A DNA stretch of 64,000 nucleotides from Mactromeris polynyma. Its lineage: Eukaryota; Mollusca; Bivalvia; Venerida; Mactridae. Below the pieces are notes generated by a model. That model was not told the origin of the DNA and made no database searches. It worked only from the letters and a program-made list of their open reading frames with translations. The position numbers and the translations under genes are program-made. Where the stretch lies: contig JASFXZ010000014.1 in assembly GCA_032209605.1 (NCBI GenBank), positions 18,991,231 through 19,055,230 of the forward strand, read 5' to 3'. Of this stretch, positions 48,036-60,700 are shown piece after piece (the stretch's first letter is position 1; every line of letters begins with the position of its first letter).

Positions 48036-48955
48036 TTATAACAAGAAATATATTTAAAAAAGATAAACGGCGTAGATAGAATGATGTCTTTCGGTATGTT
48101 AAATGAAATAATGTTTTTGAAACTTCTTGAAAAATAAATCCTTACAAAAAATTAACTCGGATCTATAAATCATATACCAAAATCATGGACCTGTCTTATT
48201 AGGATCATTTTATAAATGCTGTTTTCTCGTAGATTCGTGCCCCTAAGCAAAAAAGTCATTGCAAGTTCATTCAATACACAGTTTACATATTTTTCATTTT
48301 AAACTAAAAGAACATTAATGCAAGTCATTACAAAGTCAGAAGCAACATTTGTTCATGTTTTGCATTGAAACATGTGCTTAAAAATAGAAGGTCAGTGATC
48401 TGGATCGTCTGGAAGCTTTCTCGTTAGATTCGTGCTCCTGTGAAATCTGCCTCGTTCTGGTTTGTAAACAATTTGATGACGTAAAAATATTAAGCAATAT
48501 CATGACGAAATATATCTTGGTCCAATAAATGTGACATCACTTTGTGTTTCTTTGCGATTTTGTTATTTTCTGACAAAGCTTCGTTTGACAATAAATGTAA
48601 AATTTGCAATACTAGGTGATTAATATAAAATGTGAAACTGTAATTAGGTCAAATGTAGTAAGCAGGCAGTTGGAAAATATAGATTTTTGAGGGGCACGAA
48701 TTTGATGTGAAGGCACGAATCGATGAGAAAGAGGCATACATGCTTAAACATATTGACTACTCCGGCAAAATTCGAACTGCTAACGAAACGCAATTCTTAC
48801 GAAAGCCCATTAGGTGAACGAAAACCCCGTTTGGTGTCTGTTGGGTGAAAATATGATTGGTAAGATTTTAAAAAGCCCGTTTCGAGGACAAAATTTGGTT
48901 GGTCAAAAATGTAGGTCAAAATCAATGTTATACTGCTACGCCGACAAAAAATGTT
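48036..48955. repeat. Long dispersed repeat D, copy 1
   Basis: Shares long stretches in the same order with 55874-56512: GATAGAATGATGTCTTTCGG, the 'tgctgttttctcgtag' block, 'gtacacagttta..ttttcattttaaactaaaa', and 'aaccccgtttggtgtct..gtgaaaatatgattgg'. This copy is the longer, with about 300 bp absent from the other. No terminal repeats or coding region recognised. Confidence 0.8.
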
Positions 48956-49540
48956 TATATCAACCTATTATCTTTCATGTTTTTCTTGAATTATAAAATT
49001 CTGTTCGAAATTGTGTTTTTTTCTCGATATAAATTTGTTGAATAATTGAAAACAATACGAATTTTCAAAAGTTGGAGGTAATTTACTGACGATACATGTA
49101 TGTTAAAAATATAAAAAGTGTTAATAACTCGGTAAAAAATATCATGATTATGTCACACAGTTATTAATGTAAATAAATTTCATTACATGTAATTTGATGT
49201 TCCGTTTTGTTTTGGACCTCCGATATTAACAATGTTTAAATTTTGAAAGGCACATTACCCATTTCGAAATTGTTGCGTTCATAAAGGTCCAAAAATCAAC
49301 ATTTGCTTTGAATTTCTTGTAACTGTTTTTTTACATCACTTTATTCTACATCCTCATTAGTACATATATACTGTCCTATATGAGCAATAGTAATAAATAG
49401 TAAGGAATAGTAAGAAATAAGACATTTATCGGTCATTTTATATGGCTTATCTTTTTCAAGAAGGATGTTTATTATTTAAACAAAAGCATCGCAATTTCAT
49501 TTGCCTCTGTAGATATGTCTTTCTCCTTACTTTCTGTTTG

Positions 49541-49750
49541 TTTCGACTCATTAAGTTGAGAAGAGCACATTTTGCTGCTCTTTCTTGGACAGAATTGTTG
49601 ATTGGACGGGTTTTAGACAAACTCCAATCCCTTCACCTGGACAATAATGCAATTGTATCTTTTTGGGGGTTACCATGGTTATAGTCTTGGAGAAAATGCA
49701 GAATGGTGCAAATTCACAAACTCTTACGTTTCCACATATTCACCTAAATA
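49541..49750 (+). pseudogene. Fragment of an iduronate-2-sulfatase-like gene
   Basis: LRRAHFAALSWTELLIGRVL then DKLQSLHLDNNAIVSFWG corresponds to residues 298-335 of the intact gene at 45.7 kb. An extra G in TTTTTGGGGG shifts the frame exactly at the catalytic WGDHG motif; in the next frame similarity resumes as GYSLGENAEWCKFTNSYVST. Similarity begins around 49545 and fades near 49745. It is a dead partial duplicate; the upstream part of the open frame is unrelated sequence. Confidence 0.88.
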
Positions 49751-50399
49751 TAAACTTTTCGCTTAATACAAATATTTATTCAAAATCAAATGGACTACAA
49801 GTGCCATATTTAATTATAACACAAAATACTGTTTCAAAGAAAGTAAACGACTAATCAAAACGTGGTACATGTGTATGCACAACATCTGCCACCACTTGAC
49901 TTTCGAGGGTACGACGAATAATACTTATTCACGAGGTCATCTTGGGAATTAGAGGTTATTATACGGAGCTGGTGTGATTTACGGCGATATTGGCATACTA
50001 GGAGAGATATTGGCTCTAGGTCTTTTTAGAAATGATTTAGAATCAACTTGTCTATATCTATACGTCTAAAATTGCAACTTGAAATACTTAAAAGTCTATC
50101 ACACAGATGTTGACAATTTTTAAATGCAAACTTTGACGTTTTAATTAATCCAAACAAGCGGATCAGCCATTTGAACGTCGGCCGTCTGTTCAATGTTTCG
50201 TTTCTGAACGTCAACGTTTCCCGCGCTAAACAATGACGTCACACCGGAAGTATGCCAAATATCGAGATTCGGCACTCCCGGAAGTATGCCAAATATCCGA
50301 TATTGGCTCCCCAGTTCACATGATCATAGATATTGGCATCACGCTGTCCATATACGTTTATGTACAGTGCAAATTTGTTACTATATTTAGTAACACATG

Positions 50400-50508
50400 C
50401 AATAATAACTGTTATTCTTCGTCTGCTTTTTGGACGCCACCAGGAGGAGGCGTCGAGTGGTTGAAATACGCCAAGTTGTTGAGTCAGGATCCAAGAATAT
50501 ATGAATAA
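50400..50508 (+). other. Coding-like C-terminal fragment, unidentified
   Basis: The frame ends SAFWTPPGGGVEWLKYAKLL then SQDPRIYE and TAA. Its composition looks protein-like, but no acceptor site is obvious upstream and I cannot name a family. It may be a gene remnant or chance. Confidence 0.2.
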
Positions 50509-50887
50509 TTTGGAGTGAATGAACAGTCAAGTTGAATCACACTGATTATTTTCATAGACTGACAGTTGCAATGCAAAGAAGTACTAAATAAGTGTAAATA
50601 TATATAATACCAATAACAAAGTACATCTAGTTCATTGATCACGAAGATAATGTCATTCCATTGTACACGAGATGCATGCTTATGTTATTCCTATTTGTCT
50701 GTGTTAAAGTGAATATAGTGATTTATTTATCATTTTGTTGCGCCAGAACGTTCGTTTCGTCAAAATCCGATGTGCAAACTTTGTTGCCGCTCAAGTGATC
50801 GTCGGATACGAATAAGCCCCTTGCCTGAAGTATGGTACCGGATGGATTTAATCGTATACAATGTTCCCTGACTTAGAAATGGAAATA

Positions 50888-51502
50888 CAGTGTAGCATCT
50901 CTAGAACAACACCCTTTAGGAGATATTCCACTGTTGTTCGAAATACAATGAGCATCTCTAGAACAATATCCTTTAGGAAATATTCCACTGTTGTTCGAAA
51001 TACAGTGTAGCATCTCTAGAACAATATCCTTTAGGAAATATTCCACTTTTGTTCGAAATACAGTGTAGCATCTCTAGAACAACACCCTTTAGGAAATTAT
51101 TCCACTGTTGTTCGAATTACAGTGTAGCATCTCTAGAACAATATCCTTTAGGAAATATTCCACTGTTGTTCGAAATACAGTGTAGCATCTCTAGAACAAC
51201 ATCATTGAGGAAATATTCCACTGTTGTTCGAAATACAGTGTAGCATCTCTAGAACAACACCCTTTAGGAAATTATTCCACTGTTGTTCGAATTACAGTGT
51301 AGCATCTCTAGAACAATATCCTTTAGGAAATATTCCACTGTTGTTCGAAATACAGTGAGCATCTCTAGAACAATATCCTTTAGGAAATATTCCACTGTTG
51401 TTCGAAATACAGTGTAGCATCTCTAGAACAACATCATTTTGGAAATATTCCACTGTTGTTCGAAATACAGTTTAGCATCTCTAGAACAACACCCTTTAGG
51501 AG
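50888..51502. repeat. 58-bp minisatellite, about 10.5 units
   Basis: Unit starts GTAGCATCTCTAGAACAATA and ends TTCCACTGTTGTTCGAAATACAGT. Units vary in ATATCC versus CACCC and by single-base insertions. The array lies 120 bp beyond the stop codon of the beta-helix gene, on its 3' side. Confidence 0.93.
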
Positions 51503-51580
51503 AAGGTAGCTTGAAAGAGGTTGCCCATTAATTAATGCTAAATCACTAAAATAGTATTCTGAAAGCATGCCATATAGACG

Positions 51581-51586
51581 TTTATT
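51581..51586 (-). terminator. Polyadenylation signal of the beta-helix gene
   Basis: AATAAA on the minus strand, 35 bp past the TAA stop. It implies a very short 3' untranslated region that ends before the 58-bp array. Confidence 0.6.
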
Positions 51587-51621
51587 CAACATTTACAGTA
51601 AAAGGGATTTGATATATTTAA

Positions 51622-51743
51622 TTACGGATATGTGAATGACTTGGTGGTCGGTCTATACGTTGCAGCCACTGGATATTTAGGATCATATCCACACCAGTTC
51701 CAGTAGTACTCTGCCTGGTCCAAACACGTGTACTCTATTTCAT
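51622..51743 (-). CDS. Beta-helix gene, last exon (second half of Cys repeat 3)
   Basis: Acceptor TTTCAG, then EIEYTCLDQAEYYWNWCGYD and PKYPVAATYRPTTKSFTYP, stop TAA. Supplies the last two cysteines (C-x10-C) of repeat 3. Phase 1 acceptor joins the G left by exon 53356. Confidence 0.9.
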
Positions 51744-54700
51744 CTGAAATTTTCAATATCATATCATAAACGCGGCACGCTGTTTTCAATTTCAATGCAA
51801 ATGGTGTTTTAAGTTGGACATGTTGTTATAAGTACAACTGGAATGATAGTGAAAAAGTGTCATAAATCTTACAAAACAACAGTCATTGGCCTAACAATAA
51901 ATAGAAACTTATCTGCCGAAATCAGTCAAAACTGTTGAAATAAACCTCTACGCAGAAAATTGACTGGTTTCGAGCTTAGCTCTCCAATCCCTGTCTCCAC
52001 CAAGAACCACGTGACTCTAAACTGTCATATGGTAGTTAAAAGTGTGCGATATGAAATATTCCTTCTAATGATTTCGTTGAACTCGCAAGCTTGCATGCAG
52101 CTGTCATGTCTTATCAAACCAAAACAAGTCTACAGCATTCTACATGATTCGATTAAAAATAAAATAATACTTAAGGTACAAGAGTCATAGGCATAACATA
52201 TACCACATAGATCTCTCCAAACAAAGTAATATAAAGCATTCAACTTTTCCATGTCATATAACATTTCATTATTTATTTTCAAGTTTATGAATTCTATTTG
52301 AAAATACTAAAAACGGATTTCCTATGATACATTTATGACAGTAATTTATTGTGAGTAAATTATTTAATGTGAATGGGTAAACGTTATGTATTGTTACAAA
52401 CACACAGAAACAATACTCGGGTAAAGCAGGAGTAACGGACACAGCATTTATACCAGTAATACAGTAACTGACATTCCATGTGTCACAGACACAGCATACA
52501 TACCAGTAAAACACTAATTGACACTCCATGTGTCACATACACAGCATACATACCAGTAATACAGTAACTGACATCCCATGTGTCACAGACACATCATACA
52601 TACCAGTAAAACACTAACTGACACTCCATGTGTCACAGACACAGCATACATACCAGTAATACAGTAACTGACATTCCATGTGTCACAGACACATCATACA
52701 TACCAGTAAAACACTAACTCACATTCCATGTGTCACAGACACAGCATACATACCAGTAAAACACTAACTGACACTCCATGTGTCACAGACACAGCATACA
52801 TACCAGTAAAACACTAACTGACACTCCATGTGTCACAGACACATCATACATACCAGTAAAACACTAACTGACACTCCATGTGTCACAGACACATCATACA
52901 TACCAGTAAAACACTAACTGACACTCCATGTGTCACAGACACAGCATACATACCAGTACAACAGTAACTGACATTCCATGTGTCACAGACACAGCATACA
53001 TACCAGTAATACAGTAACTGACATTCCATGTGTCACAGACACATCATACATACCATTAAAACACTAACTGACACTCCATGTGTCACAGACACAGCATACA
53101 TACCAGTAAAACACTAACTGACACTCCATGTGTCACAGACACAACATACATACCAGTAAAACACTAACTGACATTCCATGTGTCACAGACACAGCATACA
53201 CACCAGTAAAACACTAACTGACCCTCCAGGCGTCACGGACACAGCATACATACCAGTAAAACAGTAACTGACCCTCCAGGCGTCACAGACACAGCATACA
53301 TACCAATCAAGAAGTAACTGACACTCCACATGCGTCACATAAATAGCATACTAACCAGTTAAACGGTTAGTGGCTCCCCATGCATCATAGAAAACAGTTT
53401 TTGTCTCAGGATGTTTGGGACATTTCATTGTTTTAATCCAACAACCGGCACCAGCTGTCCGTGTTGCACCTGAGATTGCAAGATTTCATATATTGTAATA
53501 CAAAGACAATATGTAAACCTTAATCAATCGTCTACAGTATTTGGAAGACAAAATAAGTAATGTCAACAGTCCGTAAAACAGATGTAAGTATGTCATTGTG
53601 ATCACAAAGTTTAATAAAAACAATAAAATGATACAGACCGATTTCCTAAGTGTTCTTAGACCAACCGCCTGCATGACGATGATTTGTGAGTATATTGGAC
53701 ATCGAACATTATGTCAGTCAACAGACTCGAGCATATGAAACGTGGATTATTATACTATTTCTTGCTTACCATTTACGTTTATAATATTTAACCTCCTTTA
53801 AATACTACGGTGGCATATTGAGGCGACTTAAGGTTTTGTGAGTTCCCACCTAATAAAACATATCCCACATGTCACCTCTATGCCACCGTAAAATACTGCT
53901 ATAGAGTAAAAATCGTAGCAAACAAGAATCATGGAATTAAATTGTTTTCTATCGTATTATCTTGAAAAATGTTTTAATACACGGAAGTGTATTGTGGGAG
54001 AAATACCACCATGTGTGAATTGTCACAAATATAATGACATTAAAGTAGACAGTGACTATTCCAAAATTACGGATTTTAATAAAACGAAGTATGGAAATGC
54101 TAACCTGTAGGTTTATAGATCATTGTCACGGGATGGTTTCTATAGGAACCACAGTATAACCAGAGACTTAAAGCTCGTGAGAGACAAACAGACTCGTTGT
54201 TGTTGGCATTCAAGTGAGCAATAGAGTAATATTCCGGACCCATTGTACCATTAGTATGAGCATACGCATGTCCGTCAGAGGGTCCTCCATGCTTTGGACA
54301 TCCATACCGAGCATAAACACAATCCTGACCGCCATAACTTGTTGCCCCTGATATATATATATCCCATAATGTTTATATTGTCATACCGAGCATCACCACA
54401 ATCCGCAACCCGATAACTTGTTGCCCATGATATATATATCAAATATTATAAATATTGTCATACCGAGCATAAACAGTCCATAATTTATATATTAACATAA
54501 ACACGATCCGCAACATGTGCCCAGGTTTGAATGAGCATTTCAAGAAACTCTGGATTTGACAACGTCTGTAACTTCTTTAATGTTCTCTCCGCTGACGGCT
54601 GTATGTTCATTTCACAAAAAGAGTTTTTATACGAGTAGTTTGATATTCACGTATTTTTGTTAGAAAATTATCAAAAGAAAAGAAGGAATTTTCGTTTATC

Positions 54701-57700
54701 TTAATCGGAAATTCCTACAGAGATCCAATGAGAGGATTTTCTAAATATTCGTATTGATCGCGATTGACATTTGGTGTCATTAAGCATACATCAAAACGTT
54801 TAACATTCGTGTTTAATGCAATCACATTCAATAGGTTATGCATAGCTTGCCTTAGTGGCCTTTATAGAAAAGAAAAGATTCTTATTGTTTGCAATATATG
54901 TCCAATTCGGCGAAATTAAAAAGCGTATCTTCGTCGTCAATGATGTCATTCCTGTCTTAAACAATTCAAAACATTTCATACATATAAATGTACTAATTAC
55001 ATAAAACGAAACAAAGCCGCAGTCCGTTCCAACTTCCATTGCGACAGCATGAACACCCTACTGGTTCAATTTGTCAGTGGTATGTTGAAACATCTATAAA
55101 TAATTTGAACAATACGTGTTATATGTACCGGTAGGACCATAGATAGCAGCGACAGTTTCTCTAGGGTTAGAACCACAATAATGCCATTGCTCAGAGGCTC
55201 TCTTAAAACACATCTCTTCACTATCTCTGGCGTTGTGATATCTCTCACCATACATATCTCTGTATGTACCCACAGCAGCGGTATGGTTGCCACATTTAGA
55301 TACACTCAACCAGCAACCTGTACAAACAAAATAACTGTCAAAACAGCAACATACCTGACATACTGGTTTAGAGCAAGAAGGAAATATATTTGTCCATAGG
55401 ACACGGATGCCCCGCTATCGGTGAAAGATATAAAAACAATTTCTTGAATTTCGAAGAAGCAATGTTGATGATTAATCAGCCGTTTTGTCCACTTGTACAG
55501 ACGCTGAAGAGTATCCATAAACAGAGTAATTCGTTGGTCTTCTTATGTAGTTGATATTCGAAATAACGGTAGAAGGCTAGCCAATTATCTCGCGATTGTC
55601 AAATTAACTATGGGAATCGTAAATCAATTTTAAGTTCACCATGAGTATACGGTGACATAAACAGAAAATGCTGTTGAAACTTCGGTAAAATCAACAAAAC
55701 AAATTAACAACACGCATAATATACCTTCATTGGTGACATTATAATGAACATGTGTTCCGGTTCCATCGGGTAAATAAGCTGGCATGGGTGGGTTCGGATC
55801 TGGCGCCATTGTTGCACAAGGTGTGTGACTGTTATGTAAAGTTACCACGTGTTGTCTACCTACATAACATAAGATTTACAAGAAATATCTTTAAAAAAGG
55901 ATAAACGGGCGAAGATAGAATGATGTCTTTCGGTATGTTAAAATAAATAATGTTTTTTGCAACATGTTCAAAAGTAAATCCTAACAAAAAATTAAGTCGG
56001 ATCTATATATACTATAATCATGCACCTGTCTTATCAGGGTCATTTTATATTTGCTGTTTTCTCGTAGAATCGTGCCCTTAAGCAGAAAGGTCATTGAATG
56101 TTCATTCAGTACACAGTTTACTTACATATTTTTCATTTTAAACTAAAAACAACAACATTAGTTTAATGTTAACCATTACAATGTCTGAAACAACATTTGT
56201 TTATGTTTATGCCGCTGGGAAATCTGCCTCTGATGACGTAAAAAGATGATGCAATATCCAACTGTTAACGTTCGCACATCTTACTAAAACCCCGTTTGGT
56301 GCCTCTTTGGTGAACGAAACCCCGTTTGGTGCCTCTTTGGTGAACGAAAACCCCGTTTGGTGCCTCTTGGGTGAACGAAAACCCCGTTTGGTGTCTCTTT
56401 GGTGAAAATATGATTGGTCAGATTTTAAAAAGCCAACTTCGAGGACAACATTTGGTTGGTCAACTATATAGGTCAACATCAATGTAATACAGCTACGACG
56501 AAACAAATAATGAAGGAATTTTTGTGAAACATCAACGATATAGGGTGTACAGTGTTTAAATGTTGAAGCTAGATAGCAAGAGAAGTATCATTAACTTAAT
56601 ATGTACAAATATGGAACATCAATGAATTATTGTTTGAAGAAGCATTGTGCCTTGTTTGTTTGGCGGTTGTGCAAACTCATCATCAAGAGTACTATACCAG
56701 TACTACTTAAGACATATTTATCTTGTATGGAAACAGTAGAACCTGATTTTATATGAACATAGTGTCTGTAAGTTGATTACTTTAACGCTAAAGTAATCAA
56801 AATTTGTTCATCTACACCGAAACACACTGTGATGGTGTCTTCATTGGTTGTCTCAGCACCCACATCTGTCCAAGTCGTATTTAAGCATGTGACAATAGCA
56901 CCGTAGTCGATTCACGATCTAAAGTTCAAAGCCTGTATCTATCCCGTCCCTTACCTCGGTGAAGATATGTCGGTCCGGGTTCATAGTTTGGCCCAACATC
57001 ATTCGGAGACGGAAACTGTGGAACGTTTTCTTTATTCGCCCATTTACTGGCATCACACCGAACTCTATAATCTCCAACATTAACATCATTATGGTCAATC
57101 GGTCCAGTAGACTGTAACGCATACAAAGTATACCATTACATTATGACATGTGTAATGTTGGGTACACTCTAAAACCTAGCCATATTATTTATTTTCTCCA
57201 GTTATTTTTCTTTGTTTCTTGCATGGTTCTATAATTAGTGGATTGTTTACATGTTTCAGAGTTTATTGTCGTCTCATCAATGCATACATAAAATATAGCT
57301 CTACACATAGTTAAAGATGACAACGCCTAGTCAGATAAGAGACCTTATATCACGGAATACGATATGATTGTATACATTGGTAACAATTGTGATACATCCG
57401 AACTTGAAACGACGGCCCCGTGATTAGCTAGTACTGAAATCTATCAGAAAGGCTAATAAATTATGAAAATACAGCAAGACAAAAATCATGAAAATATAAG
57501 TATATACAAAACCACACATACAATCATTGTACTTGGGAACGGTAGGATATGACAATATAATCTTTATAATGTGCCGAAATGTACTATTTTTTTGCTTAAA
57601 ACTTACGATTCCAACACTTGTAATGTTAAAGAAGTTTGGATTGCGTAATTGTTCTGCATTCCCAGAGAAGAATGCAACCCCATCTTTATTGAACATGAGG

Positions 57701-60700
57701 TTTTTCGAAACCTGGTTTCCTGCAATTATATGATAACAATAAATAAATATACATACAGCAGTACAATAAATTATAATATATATATATATAGTTAGCGTAC
57801 AATTGCAGGGTGACTCACACTTCACCGTAGTTGGAACATCTTACCTAGAGACCTAGCGTTCAGTAAAGGCGAACAATCGGAAACGTTACGAATCAGCGCG
57901 CGAGTTTTGATATTGACCGGTGAGTTAGCAAAAAATGTTCGCTATCGCAACTCGGAGGTAGCACGCGAATATTTGAGCCGAACACTGCGTTCAGTTACGG
58001 CTAACAGTCGCTCACGTTTTGTTTTGAATACCTGGCCCACCGTATCACAATGACTGCACATTGCATATATTTGTGTTCCAATCATGCTTGTCGAGGGTAT
58101 TATGTAAAAAAATGCAATGTTATTTCCCATCGGAGTTATCGTTATGTGTAGCCTGGATTCAGTAGCCCATATACATATAATAAAGATGAGCAAAAACCCA
58201 GACTAGGTTATTTGGTGAACGTCGTGGAATCTAGTCGTTGTACAAGGCATGGCAGAAATAAACTCCATCAGTTCGTACGTAGTATATTTATCATTTTCTG
58301 GCAACATGTTTTTTTTTCACCAGTAGATGCGACCTCCATCCCAAATTGTCATAAACAAGGGTCACATACACATAAAAGATACATCTTTATTTTTTGAGTG
58401 ACGAGAAATATACGGATATTTACTGTGTTTGTAACTTATAGTCATTGAATCAATGTTAATCATAAGTAAGCAGTTCACTTGTATCTATAGAACATACTGA
58501 ACATGTATTACCTTCGGGAAGTGTGGCGTTATGTTTGTCCATCTCTGCTAAATCTGGATATCGTAGGCTCCATACCGTATTGTTATATGACACACGCTAT
58601 CAAGTGATCACATTGTAAACATGTTATTGAAGTGTTTTAGCATAAAGTTATATAGCTTTCATGTCCAAATCATTCTTGCCATTCCGACTTTAAATTTGAA
58701 ATCGTCAACTTCTGGTGAATAAATTCGACAATTTCAACTTTAAAGTCGAGCATCCGAACACGGCACATGACAATAATTCAGTTTAACAGATTCTTCACCT
58801 GGCATTACTAAAAAAACAATTTCTTTACCAGTCATTACTGATACACGATTAGATATACCACTTACTGATGAGAAATATTGAAATATTATCATGAAGTTCT
58901 TATATTGACAAAAATGACTCTAACATGAGAGTTTTAACTCATTGCACACCTTCATAATATAACAATTAGTCACAGTGTACCACACTGTCCACGACTTAGT
59001 AAAAGCAATACATATTTCTTTATATTTCATACTTTGATGATTTTTTTGTGAATTTACCTCCCTTTATCATGAATTATGTATTTTTTAATTGTTGTAATAG
59101 ACACACCATTGAATATATAAAAATATATATATATTTAGTAAGATGATTGCAAGAAGTATCAAATAACTAGAAACTATAGTAAAAGAAAATTAACAACATT
59201 GAAATTTATAACTACATTGTATATTATAATTAGTCTAATTGCTATACATTGTACATATTGAAGAGAAATTAGCGAGAAATATTAGAAACCTGGAACCATA
59301 TGTTAGTCAACTAAAACTTTCGAAATACTTTCTATTATACTATCATGCAGATACGCAGTGTCGAAGTATCAAATTATGAATATTCAAAACGCGTGTGTAG
59401 CAGCTTCAATTACTTTGACATGTAAAGTATAGTTAACATGACAACTATGCATTATCAGAGTTTATTTTGACCGGCCAGTTATATGTTTATATTGGAGTAT
59501 TCCATTTTTGTCAATCGGTAGTCGATGATATTCGTTGAAGCTTTGGTAGTTCTCAGTTTCATAATTTATGATCGTGTTTTAAAATCAAGTATCGTGTAGC
59601 AACATGGGTGTACTAGCTGAAATAGTAGACCGAACGTACCTTAAGTATGAATGAACATAGGTAAATTTAACCAACCTCCTCCCTTAATGAAATAAAATAT
59701 ACCATTCTAAAAATAGAACTGACAAGTCAGTGAAATATATCTGTACGTATCTTATAGCTCGTTTCATCGTTCGATACAATAAAATTGGATTCATTTAATA
59801 CATCCGAACTTTACTTACATGCATGTACTGAACATTGGCGTTTGACAGTGAGTAACGAATATCAAGCCGCAAGCTGGATCGTATAGCATCGTAAAATATA
59901 TTCTCCGATACTATATTATCACGTCCTCCAGAAATTTTTATATGCATTACATTCTGTCATAAAAAAAAATAATTCTATAAACATTGTATAATGCTACTTT
60001 GCAAACAGAACAGAATATGGTTTTCTACGGATTATCATTACTCGTTTGGGAGCAACGTTACGACATTTGCTATATCTTTTAAATTGTGAATCGTCGGAGC
60101 TAATGCCGTCAGCAAATATTCACAGGACCACACATTGTCAGTGTTTACATAATCTGATCACGATAGCTCTTGGTTTGAAATTTGTAGTACCTAGTATTTT
60201 GATAATGATATTACAGGGAACCATGTTGAATGCATTACTTCAAAACTGACAAAGATAAACGTTCAGTTTATTTGATCGTCCAGACCTTGTTGCAATGGAC
60301 AACAGAGGTTTGCATTTAAACTTGGAAGTAACAAGACATTAATATGTTACACATGTTCGTAAACAGAGTGCGGCAAACATTTGTTAAAGTACCTTTATTA
60401 AATGAAATCCTTTGCTTTGTAGAACATTAACCTTCGTGAAGGTACTATTTGATGCTATTTCTATATTATTATGTTTTATGTTGAGAAGTAAAGGGAGTTT
60501 GAAAAAGTATTGCAATTTATTTATTTAGTAAATTCAGAAAACATTTTTTAAGTACATTTTCACTGTTTTGCTCTTAATTCAACCTCAATATTAAGACCAC
60601 TTCAAAAGGAAGAGCAGTTTTCAAGGCTCCAAAGTGTGGTCATATTATTGAGGTTTTACTGTACGAAAGATCACGACCATAACGAGAAGAAAGAGAATAC

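Noticed and set aside
49442..49684. Sulfatase-like frame as a functional second gene
   Set aside because: A single-base insertion destroys the WGDHG metal site and the rest of the enzyme is absent.
50888..53345. CRISPR-like arrays (58-bp and 50-bp units)
   Set aside because: The units are contiguous with no unique spacers, and the genome is eukaryotic. They are minisatellites.
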